From Chloroflexota bacterium (lineage in GTDB: Bacteria > Chloroflexota > Anaerolineae > Anaerolineales > UBA4823), in NCBI GenBank assembly GCA_012516075.1, contig JAAYXE010000165.1:1-64000 (forward strand): a stretch of 64,000 nucleotides of DNA, in the 5' to 3' direction. The notes beneath the pieces are model-generated. The model was not told the DNA's origin. It searched no databases and saw only the letters and a program-made list of their open reading frames with translations. How positions within the stretch are numbered: position 1 is the stretch's first letter; each line of letters begins with the position of its first letter. Position numbers and translations under genes: made by a program. Of the stretch, positions 8,358 through 18,475 are shown piece by piece.

Positions 8358-8390
8358 GAGCGCCTGCAGTGGTCACTGCAGGCGCTCTTT
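8358..8390. terminator. Bidirectional terminator between convergent genes
   Basis: GAGCGCCTGCAG pairs perfectly with CTGCAGGCGCTC (stem 8358-8387), with TTTTATTA after it and an A-run before it. It separates the ATPase gene from the convergent kinase-fold gene. Confidence 0.85.
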
Positions 8391-8392
8391 TA

Positions 8393-9181
8393 TTACAAGG
8401 ACGATTGAATAAACCTCAACAGCGCATCTTGTTCCCCCGGGACGCCTTCAGCCAGACGCGCTGCAGCGATAACCGGCTCCCAGGCCTTTAACTGCTCTCG
8501 CCCGGCAGGGCGGAGGCTGAAATATCTTTTCAAATAGATGTCGTTCAGCCACTTCCGTGCTGCCTGAAACAGCGAACGGAAAGGAGTCCCGCGAGGGAGT
8601 GCAACCTTTCTCAAAATCATGCTGGTGCGAGCAACATCGGCCATCGGATTTCCTGAAACCGCTGTCACCCAATCGATAATCACCGGACCCCTCCGGGCCA
8701 TCAACACATTCAACGGGTGGAAATCACTGTGACACAGCCGCTCTTCTTCCGGCAGAGCGGCCAGCATTCTTTCAATCCTACCCGCCAGTTCAGGTGAGAG
8801 TACCTTTGCCCGGTGAATCTGGCGCAGCAGGCTGGCCTTCTGTGCAGGCAGCCCGCTGCCCGGCTGGTTGTGCATGTGCGCGTGCAGTTCAGCCAGCAGC
8901 CGGGCACAGCGCAAAAGCAGCCAGGGGCGGCGCTGCATATACTCCATCATCGTAACGCCGTCGATACGTTCAAAAATCAGGCCCCAGCGGTTATTGACCT
9001 GCAGCAGTCCCCCGGGATTTGGAGCAGGTACGCCCCGTCTGCAGACCAGGTGCGTAAGCCATTCCTCCAGGCCGGCATCGGTTGAGAATTCTGGCAGGAA
9101 AAGTTTCAGGACCCGTCCGTCCCCCCAGGGATAGATCTCGGCTGTCCGCCCTCTGGCCAGTGGTGGTCCCAGATCTGGCAT
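8393..9181 (-). CDS. Aminoglycoside phosphotransferase-fold kinase
   Basis: About 262 residues from the ATG at 9181, preferred because it begins 4 nt after the upstream gene; an upstream in-frame start at 9229 would overlap that gene. The APH/choline-kinase fold is shown by a nucleotide-binding N-lobe (RVLKLF Lys), the catalytic loop HSDFHPLNVL and the metal-binding IIDW segment. Such enzymes phosphorylate small molecules (aminoglycosides, choline, homoserine, fructosamine). The substrate here cannot be read from sequence, and there is no resistance context. Confidence 0.82.
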   Translation of the reverse strand: MPDLGPPLARGRTAEIYPWGDGRVLKLFLPEFSTDAGLEEWLTHLVCRRGVPAPNPGGLLQVNNRWGLIFERIDGVTMMEYMQRRPWLLLRCARLLAELHAHMHNQPGSGLPAQKASLLRQIHRAKVLSPELAGRIERMLAALPEEERLCHSDFHPLNVLMARRGPVIIDWVTAVSGNPMADVARTSMILRKVALPRGTPFRSLFQAARKWLNDIYLKRYFSLRPAGREQLKAWEPVIAAARLAEGVPGEQDALLRFIQSSL

Positions 9182-9185
9182 CGTG

Positions 9186-9710
9186 CTATGCTTCCATACC
9201 GGCGTTTTCGCTGCGCAACAGGGTCGCACCCTGCACAGCGATCCCGACCAGTATCAGCACCAGCAGGAGAAGAGTCGCAGCCGTCTGCGAAAGGGCTGCG
9301 TTCTGAGTGATCAGAATTGCGCCGACCAGCGAGGAAAGCACGATAAGCGCCCAATCAAAGAGAACCAGCACCAGCACACCGCCGATGATGCCCCCGAGCA
9401 GGAAAGGAAGCCAGCTGCTCCCTTCCACGTTGAATCCAATAAAATTCAACAGGCCGGTGGCAATATAACCGCCTGCCAGAAATCCGGCGAATCCGGCTGC
9501 CAGCCGCTGAAGGATAAGCGCCAGAACGGCGCCGATCAGTGCGGCAATTAATGCGATGACGATCAGAATGATGGGCGCCAGATCTGAGAATGTTTGGGAT
9601 GCAAACGTAAAGGCGACAACAGCGCCTACCGCGGCTACAAACAGCCAGAAAAGGCGGCGTCCGGTGAGCAGCAGCAGTGCGCCAGCGAGCAGGTTGATTC
9701 CCGTTTCCAT
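9186..9710 (-). CDS. Polytopic membrane protein, DUF4203-like
   Basis: A 174-residue, almost wholly hydrophobic protein with about six to seven membrane segments and short glycine-rich turns (FAGFLAGGYIATG, LGGIIGGVLVLVLFDWA). The composition and pattern resemble DUF4203/TMEM198-like proteins, whose function is unknown. It is translationally close to the kinase-fold gene (4-nt gap) and probably co-transcribed with it. Confidence 0.65.
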   Translation of the reverse strand: METGINLLAGALLLLTGRRLFWLFVAAVGAVVAFTFASQTFSDLAPIILIVIALIAALIGAVLALILQRLAAGFAGFLAGGYIATGLLNFIGFNVEGSSWLPFLLGGIIGGVLVLVLFDWALIVLSSLVGAILITQNAALSQTAATLLLLVLILVGIAVQGATLLRSENAGMEA

Positions 9711-9905
9711 TAATTGATCCTCACGGCTGTGATATTCCGCCCTGAAAAAAAAACCCTTGCTATGATTATAGCAAAGGACCTTCTGCGGCAGCCGGTCTGG
9801 CCGGTTATCTCCCTGCCGGCCCCGGATGTGCGGTGATGATACTTAATCTTGGTAAAATAATTCCTCGCGCCATTTACATGATTTTTACATGATTAAGGAA
9901 GAGCG

Positions 9906-10301
9906 ATGGTGAACATCAAACAACTTTTCATAGCATTACTGCTCAGTGCTGTGCTGCTGGCTGGCTGCAGTTCAGCGGAAGAATCCAGCGGCGCCGCCCG
10001 GGCAGTTCAGGAATATAACCAGGCCCTGGTGGAAAAAGACGCCAACCGGCTTAGCAGTCTTTCCTGTGCCGATTGGGAAGCAGATGCGCAGAACGAACTG
10101 GCCTCGTTTGGGGCAGTAACCACAGCGCTGAACGAGCTGACCTGTACAGAGTCGGGTACGGATGGTGAAATTACCCTCGTGTCCTGCACGGGGACGATTA
10201 CAGCCAACTACGGCAACGAAGTGCTGGAAATCGATTTATCCGAGCGCACCTATCAGGTCGTGTTCGAAGCTGGTGAATGGCGTATGTGTGGCTACCGCTG
10301 A
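9906..10301 (+). CDS. Small lipoprotein with NTF2-like/DUF4878-type domain
   Basis: A 131-residue exported lipoprotein: hydrophobic start and lipobox LLAGC (Cys21), then a compact domain beginning AVQEYNQALVEKD and ending TYQVVFEAGEWRMCGYR. This order (helix, then strands with a final W-x-V/M-C) resembles small cone-fold lipoprotein domains. Three internal Cys could form disulfides. It ends 17 nt before the microprotein gene, so it is likely the first gene of the acylation operon, or sits directly ahead of it. Its role is unknown. Confidence 0.75.
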   Translation: MVNIKQLFIALLLSAVLLAGCSSAEESSGAARAVQEYNQALVEKDANRLSSLSCADWEADAQNELASFGAVTTALNELTCTESGTDGEITLVSCTGTITANYGNEVLEIDLSERTYQVVFEAGEWRMCGYR

Positions 10302-10318
10302 GTGGGGGAACCAAATTG

Positions 10319-10435
10319 ATGCACCGCCTGTTCTCTCGAGAAAATCTGGCTGCACTCCTGCTGTGCCTGATTCTGATCGCCCTTGTCATTCTGACCGCTG
10401 ACCAATCTCCACAATGGATCTATCAGGGATTTTAA
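10319..10435 (+). CDS. 38-residue membrane microprotein with DltX-like C-terminal acyl-shuttle motif
   Basis: An ATG at 10319 preceded by a GGGGGAA Shine-Dalgarno (8-nt spacing) opens a 38-codon frame; its TAA is immediately followed by the MBOAT ATG at 10436. The product has a short basic N-terminus, one membrane helix (about 10-26, Leu/Ile-rich), a short outside segment and the C-terminus Trp-Ile-Tyr-Gln-Gly-Phe. DltX microproteins have the same plan and end in an aromatic-x-Tyr-Asn-x-Phe hexapeptide, whose Tyr receives the acyl group from the MBOAT protein DltB. Gene order and motif support a DltX analogue; acyl transfer through Tyr35 is inference. Confidence 0.75.
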   Translation: MHRLFSRENLAALLLCLILIALVILTADQSPQWIYQGF

Positions 10436-11911
10436 ATGACCCTGACTCACATCCTGGCCTTCTTCGTGTTTGCCCTGATCACGGGTCAGGTTGTACCCGC
10501 TCGCTTTCGTACAACGCTGATCCTGTTTGGCAGCGTACTGGGTGTGTACTGGATGCAGCCATCCACGCCTGTACGCAACCTGGATTTCTGGCTGCCTACC
10601 GTCTCCATTGTGCTGGTCGTGCTGGTCTGGGCCATCACGCGCCCGGTAAACAGCGAGGAGCAAACCGCCAGACTGCTGCAGTGGCGCAGTCTGGCAGCTG
10701 GCCTGCTCATCCTGGGGGCTGTTCTTACCATCAGCCTGACGCGCTACGTTGAACCGCTCTGCTGTCTGACGCCTACCCGACCACCCGGACTCCTCCAGGT
10801 GGCTCTGGCACTTGGCATCGGTGGAGTTGCTGCTGCCATCCCCGCCCGTGTAAAAGCGCCGCGCCAGTCACTCTCCTGGTTTTTCTTCATTCTGCTGGTC
10901 GCTCTTCTGGTGATCCTTAAAAGCGAGGCTCTGTCGCGCACGGCCAGTGCCTTGCTGCGCGGCATGACCGGTCAGCAGCCAGGCCTGGCCAGCGCGCTGG
11001 ACCTGCCCTGGCTTGGTTTTTCCTACCTGTCTTTCAGACTGCTGCATGTTCTACGGGATTACCAGGCCGGAAAGCTGCCGGCCTATTCGCTGGGAGAATT
11101 CGCCAGTTATGCGCTGTTCTTCCCGGCCTACACCGCCGGTCCCATTGATCGTTCGCAGCACTTTATCGTTGAGCTGCAGCAGGATTGCGCGGAGACAGCC
11201 GGGGGACGAACCTGGCTGTGCGGCTCGGGCAGCGATCTGGCCGCAGGGACGCAGCGGATCCTCTGGGGTGTGTTCAAGAAGTTTGCTGTCGCCGATACGC
11301 TGGCCATCATTGCCCTCAGCCCACAAAACGCCGTCCAGGTTCAAAGCACGCTGTGGGCCTGGGTGCTGCTTTACGCCTATGCTCTGCGCATCTATTTTGA
11401 CTTCTCGGGATACACCGATATCGCTTTAGGTCTGGCGCGCCTGATGGGCATCCGCCTGCCAGAAAACTTTGACCGCCCATATCTGCGCCAGAACCTGACC
11501 AGCTTCTGGAATGGCTGGCATATCACGCTCACCCAGTGGATCCGCATGTACTTCTTCAACCCCTTCACCCGCTTCCTGCGCACCGGCTCCCGGGCGCTGC
11601 CTGCCTGGGCTGTCATCCTGGCTGCGCAGATGGGAACCATGCTGTTGATCGGTCTCTGGCACGGGATCACCTGGAATTTCGCCATCTGGGGCGCCTGGCA
11701 CGGCCTGGGGTTGTTCATCCACAACCGCTGGCTGAACTATATGCGCTCGCAGGGTGCGTTCCTGCAGGCTGCCCCTCGCCTGCAGCGGGTGCTGAATCTG
11801 GGAAGCTGGTTTCTGACCTTCCATTATGTAACGCTCGGCTGGATATGGTTCGCTCTGCCCGATACAGATACAGCGCTGAAAGTCCTCGCCAACCTGTTTG
11901 GGATCGGTTAG
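10436..11911 (+). CDS. MBOAT-family O-acyltransferase (DltB/AlgI-like)
   Basis: A 491-residue polytopic membrane protein. MBOAT signatures are clear: FPAYTAGPIDRSQHF, FDFSGYTDIALGLARLMG, the LPENFDRPYL/LTSFWNGWHITLTQWIRMY block and the catalytic LWHG (His409) in GLWHGITWNFAIWGAWHG. Family members pass an acyl group from a cytoplasmic thioester carrier across the membrane. The protein is a little longer than DltB because of an N-terminal block of extra hydrophobic segments. Its own C-terminus (LANLFGIG) has no shuttle motif, consistent with the motif being on the separate microprotein encoded directly upstream. Confidence 0.93.
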   Translation: MTLTHILAFFVFALITGQVVPARFRTTLILFGSVLGVYWMQPSTPVRNLDFWLPTVSIVLVVLVWAITRPVNSEEQTARLLQWRSLAAGLLILGAVLTISLTRYVEPLCCLTPTRPPGLLQVALALGIGGVAAAIPARVKAPRQSLSWFFFILLVALLVILKSEALSRTASALLRGMTGQQPGLASALDLPWLGFSYLSFRLLHVLRDYQAGKLPAYSLGEFASYALFFPAYTAGPIDRSQHFIVELQQDCAETAGGRTWLCGSGSDLAAGTQRILWGVFKKFAVADTLAIIALSPQNAVQVQSTLWAWVLLYAYALRIYFDFSGYTDIALGLARLMGIRLPENFDRPYLRQNLTSFWNGWHITLTQWIRMYFFNPFTRFLRTGSRALPAWAVILAAQMGTMLLIGLWHGITWNFAIWGAWHGLGLFIHNRWLNYMRSQGAFLQAAPRLQRVLNLGSWFLTFHYVTLGWIWFALPDTDTALKVLANLFGIG

Positions 11912-11978
11912 TATCCGGTTGCAGGTGTCTATATTCAACGTTCCCGACCGGGAAAAAGCAAAGAATGATGATGCAGTG

Positions 11979-13109
11979 ATGACGGATAACGAAGTACTGC
12001 GCTTCTGGCGCAATGTGGCCCTTAAAGGCCTGTTCTTATTTCTGATCGTTGATCTGGTTCTGGCAGCCTGGGATCCCCTGCCGGCGCTGGGTCGAATCAG
12101 CGCCTACAACCGCCTGCTCCCCGGAAGGGTACGTCTGCCTTATGGGGATGATCCTCAGCAGTCTTACAACCTGAGCCTCTACTCGATCGATGCCATGTTT
12201 GCCTCGCATGAGGTGTCTGCAGGCCCCAAACCACCGGATGAGTTCCGTGTGCTGTTGATCGGCGATTCGTCCACCTGGGGCTTTCTGCTGCAGCCGGAAG
12301 AGACGCTGGCCGTGCAAATAAACGCTGCCGGCTACTGGCTGGATGACGGGCGCCGGGTTCGTGCCTTCAACCTGGGCTACCCGGTGATGTCGCTCACCAA
12401 GGACCTGCTGCTGCTGGACTACGCCATGCAGTACGAACCGGACCTGATCGTCTGGTCCTTTACACTGGAATCCTTTCCTAAAAACAAGCAGCTTTACCCG
12501 CCCCTGCTGCAGAACAATGTACCGGCTGTGAAGAACCTATTGCAAACGTATGGCTTACAACTGGAAGAAGCCAGCAGCCTGGTTGAGGCAGATTTTTGGG
12601 ACCGCACGCTGATCGGAAGGCGGCGCCTCCTGGCAGACCTGCTGCGGCTGCAGTTTTACGGCGTCCTCTGGGCAGCTACCGGAATCGACCATCATATCCC
12701 GGAGACCTATACAGCGGTCATGGAAGACCTGCCGGCCGACAATACTTTTCACGACCTGCAGCCCCCGCAGTTACAGCGAGACCAATTGGCCCTGGAAGTG
12801 CTGCTCGCGGGTGTCCGGGCTGCTGGCGATACCCCCATCCTGTTTGTGAATGAGCCGATGTTCATCAGTCAGGGTGAGAACAGCGGCATCCGCTATAACT
12901 TCTATTATCCGCGCTGGGCGTATGATGACTACCGGCAAATCCTGCAAGCCGAGAGTCAGGCGAACGGCTGGGATTACCTGGATCTGTGGAATGCCATTCC
13001 CGCACATGAATTTACCAACAGCGCGGTACACCGCTCACCGGCTGGGGAAGCACAATTCGCTCGCCTGCTAGCGGATCGCATCATCGAGATGGCAAATGAG
13101 TCCCATTGA
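11979..13109 (+). CDS. Membrane-anchored SGNH-fold acyltransferase (DltD/AlgX-like role)
   Basis: About 376 residues from the ATG at 11979; an upstream TTG at 11898 overlaps the MBOAT gene and is less likely. One N-terminal membrane helix (about 16-30, FLFLIVDLVLAAW) anchors a large outside domain. The SGNH block I is GDSSTWG with Ser97; a late His351 (NSAVH, in place of DxxH) completes the likely catalytic pair. In Dlt and alginate pathways such a protein takes the acyl group from the shuttle tyrosine and gives it to the polymer. It is the best candidate for that final transferase here. Confidence 0.8.
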   Translation: MTDNEVLRFWRNVALKGLFLFLIVDLVLAAWDPLPALGRISAYNRLLPGRVRLPYGDDPQQSYNLSLYSIDAMFASHEVSAGPKPPDEFRVLLIGDSSTWGFLLQPEETLAVQINAAGYWLDDGRRVRAFNLGYPVMSLTKDLLLLDYAMQYEPDLIVWSFTLESFPKNKQLYPPLLQNNVPAVKNLLQTYGLQLEEASSLVEADFWDRTLIGRRRLLADLLRLQFYGVLWAATGIDHHIPETYTAVMEDLPADNTFHDLQPPQLQRDQLALEVLLAGVRAAGDTPILFVNEPMFISQGENSGIRYNFYYPRWAYDDYRQILQAESQANGWDYLDLWNAIPAHEFTNSAVHRSPAGEAQFARLLADRIIEMANESH

Positions 13110-13132
13110 AATGAGGATATAATCCCCAGCGT

Positions 13133-14182
13133 ATGATTTCAAAAATGATTTTGACGAGACCGTTTCCCCGGTTCTTGTTCTTCACCGGCTTGCTGCTGCT
13201 TGCAGCAGCCTGTTCGTCCGGTCAGCCCGCACAGGATCCGTCTGCGCCCATCACAACACAGGCTGCCCCGCCCGCTCCAGGCATTACCGCTGCCCCTGTC
13301 GAGACACATGAACCGGTCCTGACAGAGTCACCGGCAGCCATCCCCACTGCGACCGGGACAAACCCTGCGGCGCCAACGCGAACCATCTCTGAAACCGGCG
13401 GTACGGTGGAGACACTTCCGCCGGCCACGCCCCCGTTTGACCCCGCCAGCTGGCAGGAACTGCCCATTGTGCCCGAAGTCAGCCCGCGGGTGCGGGAAAT
13501 CTACCAGCGAGGGCTGGAGCTGGGAAACAATCCCCTCAGTTTTTCCAAAATCGGAGACTGCGGCAGCACCCCCGCCTGGTTCCTGGGCGATTTCGACCGG
13601 GGCCCCCAGTATTATCGCCTGGGAGAATTTACCTATCTGGAAGAGGTTATCCAGGCCTTTCAGGGATCCTGGGACCGCACCAGCCTGGCGGCAAAGTCCG
13701 GCTTTAATGCGTCTTCCGTACTGACCGCACTCTGGGCGGACCGCAGCCAGTGTGAAGCGAATGAAACCCCACTGGCATGTGAATACCGGGTTCACCGGCC
13801 AACCTTTGCCTTCATTATGCTGGGCACGAACGATGTCTGGCACCCCGACAGGTTCGAACCACAAATGCGGGAGATCATCGAATTTTCCATCGAGCAGGGC
13901 GTGATCCCCATCCTGTCTACAAAGGCCGATAACGTCGAAGGAGACGGGAGCATCAATGCCACAATTGCCCGGCTGGCTTACGAGTACGAGATTCCCCTGT
14001 GGAACTTCTGGCGGGCCGTACAGCACCTGCCGGACGGGGGCCTTCAGGAGGACGGCGCCCACCTCACCTGGGCCGGTAACCGCTTTGACGATCCTGAAGC
14101 CATGAAGAAAGCCTGGCCAGTGCGTAATCTAACCGCCCTGCAGGTGCTGGATGCCGTCTGGCGCAGCGCAGCTGCCCCCTGA
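13133..14182 (+). CDS. SGNH/GDSL-type lipoprotein with Cys at the nucleophile position
   Basis: A 349-residue lipoprotein: lipobox LAAAC (Cys27), a Pro/Thr/Ala-rich spacer to about 100, then an SGNH domain. Block III GTND and the late DGAH (Asp307-x2-His310) are canonical, but block I reads Gly-Asp-Cys-Gly-Ser, so the nucleophile position is Cys143 instead of Ser. It may be a second acyltransferase, an esterase that removes the acyl group, or a catalytically altered polymer-binding protein (as AlgX and AlgJ divide labour). It lies 23 bp after the previous gene in the same operon. Confidence 0.78.
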   Translation: MISKMILTRPFPRFLFFTGLLLLAAACSSGQPAQDPSAPITTQAAPPAPGITAAPVETHEPVLTESPAAIPTATGTNPAAPTRTISETGGTVETLPPATPPFDPASWQELPIVPEVSPRVREIYQRGLELGNNPLSFSKIGDCGSTPAWFLGDFDRGPQYYRLGEFTYLEEVIQAFQGSWDRTSLAAKSGFNASSVLTALWADRSQCEANETPLACEYRVHRPTFAFIMLGTNDVWHPDRFEPQMREIIEFSIEQGVIPILSTKADNVEGDGSINATIARLAYEYEIPLWNFWRAVQHLPDGGLQEDGAHLTWAGNRFDDPEAMKKAWPVRNLTALQVLDAVWRSAAAP

Positions 14183-14237
14183 AATCCCAAAAAAATCATA
14201 CTTTCTTTGAAAAAACCTATTATCGGAGAACACACCG

Positions 14238-14482
14238 GTGACACAGGACATTCAAGCTACTCTCTCTCAGTTTATCGCCTCTCAAATTTTGAAACAGCCC
14301 TCACGACAGATCTCACCGACCGAGCCCCTGATTTCCAGCGGTTTGATCGATTCTTTCAGCCTGGTGGACCTGTCCCTGTTCGTCGATGACACGTTTGGGG
14401 TGCGCATTGACGATACAGAGCTGAATGCAGACACATTCGACACGCTGAACGAGCTGACCGAACTGATCCGCGAGCGCCAGGC

Positions 14483-14486
<4 letters not shown>
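14238..14486 (+). CDS. Acyl carrier protein (DltC-like role)
   Basis: An 82-residue acidic carrier starting at GTG 14238, with a CGGAGA Shine-Dalgarno-like stretch upstream. The phosphopantetheine site is Ser39 in GLIDSFSLVDL, followed by the usual acidic helix II. Its stop overlaps the ligase start by 4 bp (ATGA), so the two are translationally coupled. The carrier likely receives an acyl group from the adjacent ligase and delivers it to the MBOAT on the cytoplasmic side. It would need a phosphopantetheinyl transferase encoded elsewhere. Confidence 0.9.
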
Positions 14487-16189
<1,703 letters not shown>

Positions 16190-16192
16190 ATC

Positions 16193-16222
16193 AAAAACCC
16201 TGCTCTTCGGAGCAGGGTTTTT
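16193..16222. terminator. Bidirectional UUCG-loop terminator
   Basis: A perfect 13-bp stem AAAAACCCTGCTC / GAGCAGGGTTTTT with a TTCG tetraloop. The A- and T-runs make it active in both directions, ending the acylation operon and the convergent kinase gene. Confidence 0.92.
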
Positions 16223-16225
16223 CGT

Positions 16226-18475
16226 TCAGGGGGCCGGCCTCCAGGCCGGGTCAAACTCGGCGCTGGGCTCGCTGGTCAGCCGGCGCCGGTTGGCGCCGTA
16301 GGCTGTCATGATGTAGATATCATGGTTCCTGCCTTCCGGCCAGGATTCAAAGGCAATCCATAAGCCATCCGGCGAGTAGCGTCCTTCCCGCATCGGCACC
16401 ATATCGCTGGTGATGCGGTATTCCTGATAATCGCCTCCCTCATTCAGAGGTGCAGCGAAGAGATAGGGGACCGCCCCGCGGGCTGTCTGCTGGGTGAACA
16501 GGATCACCTGGCCGTCCGGCGACCATTCAGGCCTGAAATTGAAAGCGCCGCCGCTTTCCGAAAACGGGACCTGATTGCTGCCGTCGGCGTTCATGATGTA
16601 AATCATAGTGACCCCTTTACGGGTGGAGATGAAAGCAATCCGCTGCCCATCGGGGGACCATGCCGGCTCCAGATCCCGGTTGTACTCTTCGGAGAGCATC
16701 ACCGGAGGTTCATCTTTCATTTTCTCCAGGTCCCACCTGTAAATCATCGGCCGGCCGCCGTTGCGAATAGAAGTAAACAGCAGGTAGCGCCCATCAGGCG
16801 ACCAGGCAGGATCAAAATCCCCACCCGGCTGGCTGGGTAGAGGCATCAGGTCTGAGCCATCTGCATTAACGATGAAAAATGCCGATCCAGGATAAGTCTC
16901 CTGATTTCCGCTGCAGGGGGAGATGAAAATCAGGCGCTGTCCATCCGGCGACCATTCCGGCTGACACGCGCCTTCCGGCATATCCGTTAGCTGGCGCAGC
17001 CCGCTCCCGTCGATATCCATCACAAAGATCTGCGGGATGCCGGTGCGGTCGGAAGCAAAGGCGATCTCCCCGCTGCTGCCGCCGATCCTGGTGGGTGTAG
17101 GTGAAGGGGTAGGAGATGGCGTTGGCGAGGGCGTATGCGTGGGGCTTGGTTCCGGAGTAGGCGTTTCGGTTGCCGTACTTTCAACCGGGAAACCAGCGAC
17201 ACTGCCTGGGGATTGCGGTTCATTCCCACCCAGTGGTGAGGTCGCTGAAGGAGCGAGCAGATCCTCGCTTCCGGTTGGCGACGGCCTCAGCGAATCTGTT
17301 GTTGAGTCGATGAAACCCATCGAAATGGGGAGTTCGGGGACCATCGGCTGTGCCCAGGCGATCGCTCTGGAAACCAGCCCGGGATCAAATGCATAAACCG
17401 CTCCGCCGGCTCCCAGGAGTAAAACGATAACGAGCAGAGCGGTTAGCAAACATCCAAACCGGCCGCCCTTTCCAGCGCCGGAAGCAGGCAGCGGGGTGGA
17501 ATCAGCCAGCGGCGTGCTGATCAGCAGCGGCTGAGGGCTTCTTTCACGCTGCTCAGGGATAAAGCTGTTCTCACGCGCAGGCGCACCAATGTCATCTCTG
17601 GTCACCGGACGCGAACTGACCGGCGGTGGAGGACTGACATAGTATTCACCGGTCTTGCGGCGTGGTATACCTCGCACGGAGAGCAGCGCATTCTTGAATT
17701 CTTCCGCCGTCGCGTAGCGGTTCTCCGGGCGCACTTCAATGGCCTTTTCAATGACCGCAGCCAGACGGCGGGACACCTGGGGGTTAAGTTTGCGAATCGG
17801 GGTTAGCTCACACTGTCCCATTGCCCGCGCTAGCGCATCTTCGGGGATGGAGCCAGTCAGAGCAGCGTACAGCGTGGCCCCCAGGGAGAAGATGTCGGAG
17901 CGCTGGTCGGTGCGTGCCGTGCCGTACTGTTCAGGGGGTGAATAGCCCGGGGTCATCGCCCGCGCCCCGGTCGTGGTCTCCTGCGAACCCAGGATCACCT
18001 TCGCCAGGCCAAAATCGACCAGGAAGATCTCGCCCTGAGGTGTAATTTTTACGTTGCCCGGCTTGATGTCCCGGTGAACAATGGGAGGGTTGCGGGTTGA
18101 CAGGTAGGTCAGCGCATCACAGATCGCCGCACCGATCATCACCGCCTCTTCATCGGTCAGCAAACCGGTGCGGTCCATGCGCTGGCGCAGATCTTCCCCC
18201 TCGATGTAATCCATAACCAGATACTGGCCCTGGCCTTCGATCACGAAGTGGTCCGTCACCCGCGGCATGTTCGGATGACGCAGGCTGGCCAGAATGATCG
18301 CTTCCCGGCGGAACTGGCGCGCGTATTCTTCGGTCGTGAACAGATTATCCTTGACCGCGACCTCTACGCCGAGGTTCTCATCCACGGCGCGATAGACAGA
18401 GCCCATGCCCCCCTGACCAAGGATTTCGATAATCTTATAACGGTTATTTAATACGGCGCCACGTTCAAGTATCAT
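16226..18475 (-). CDS. Transmembrane Ser/Thr protein kinase with extracellular TolB-like propeller
   Basis: A 749-residue receptor-like kinase. The kinase domain (about 11-270) has GQGGMGSVY, the catalytic Lys in VAVKD, HRDIKPGN and DFG, with PASTA-kinase-like PEQY after the activation loop. A membrane helix lies at about 343-365, then a Pro/Thr/Ser-rich stalk with a TPSPTPSPTP repeat (about 430-455). The outside part is a propeller of about six TolB/PD40 repeats (WSPDGQ, IYIMNADGSN). It probably senses an envelope ligand and phosphorylates cytoplasmic targets; both are unknown. Stand-alone gene. Confidence 0.9.
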   Translation of the reverse strand: MILERGAVLNNRYKIIEILGQGGMGSVYRAVDENLGVEVAVKDNLFTTEEYARQFRREAIILASLRHPNMPRVTDHFVIEGQGQYLVMDYIEGEDLRQRMDRTGLLTDEEAVMIGAAICDALTYLSTRNPPIVHRDIKPGNVKITPQGEIFLVDFGLAKVILGSQETTTGARAMTPGYSPPEQYGTARTDQRSDIFSLGATLYAALTGSIPEDALARAMGQCELTPIRKLNPQVSRRLAAVIEKAIEVRPENRYATAEEFKNALLSVRGIPRRKTGEYYVSPPPPVSSRPVTRDDIGAPARENSFIPEQRERSPQPLLISTPLADSTPLPASGAGKGGRFGCLLTALLVIVLLLGAGGAVYAFDPGLVSRAIAWAQPMVPELPISMGFIDSTTDSLRPSPTGSEDLLAPSATSPLGGNEPQSPGSVAGFPVESTATETPTPEPSPTHTPSPTPSPTPSPTPTRIGGSSGEIAFASDRTGIPQIFVMDIDGSGLRQLTDMPEGACQPEWSPDGQRLIFISPCSGNQETYPGSAFFIVNADGSDLMPLPSQPGGDFDPAWSPDGRYLLFTSIRNGGRPMIYRWDLEKMKDEPPVMLSEEYNRDLEPAWSPDGQRIAFISTRKGVTMIYIMNADGSNQVPFSESGGAFNFRPEWSPDGQVILFTQQTARGAVPYLFAAPLNEGGDYQEYRITSDMVPMREGRYSPDGLWIAFESWPEGRNHDIYIMTAYGANRRRLTSEPSAEFDPAWRPAP

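Noticed and set aside
8393..9181. Aminoglycoside resistance gene
   Set aside because: The fold is APH-like but shared by many small-molecule kinases; no resistance context or close match to a known enzyme can be seen.
11892..11911. Fused shuttle motif at the MBOAT C-terminus
   Set aside because: The last residues (LANLFGIG) lack a Tyr at the required place; the motif is on the separate microprotein.
17090..17160. Tandem DNA repeat in the kinase gene
   Set aside because: It encodes the Pro/Thr/Ser stalk (TPSPTP) and is a coding low-complexity region, not a mobile or regulatory repeat.
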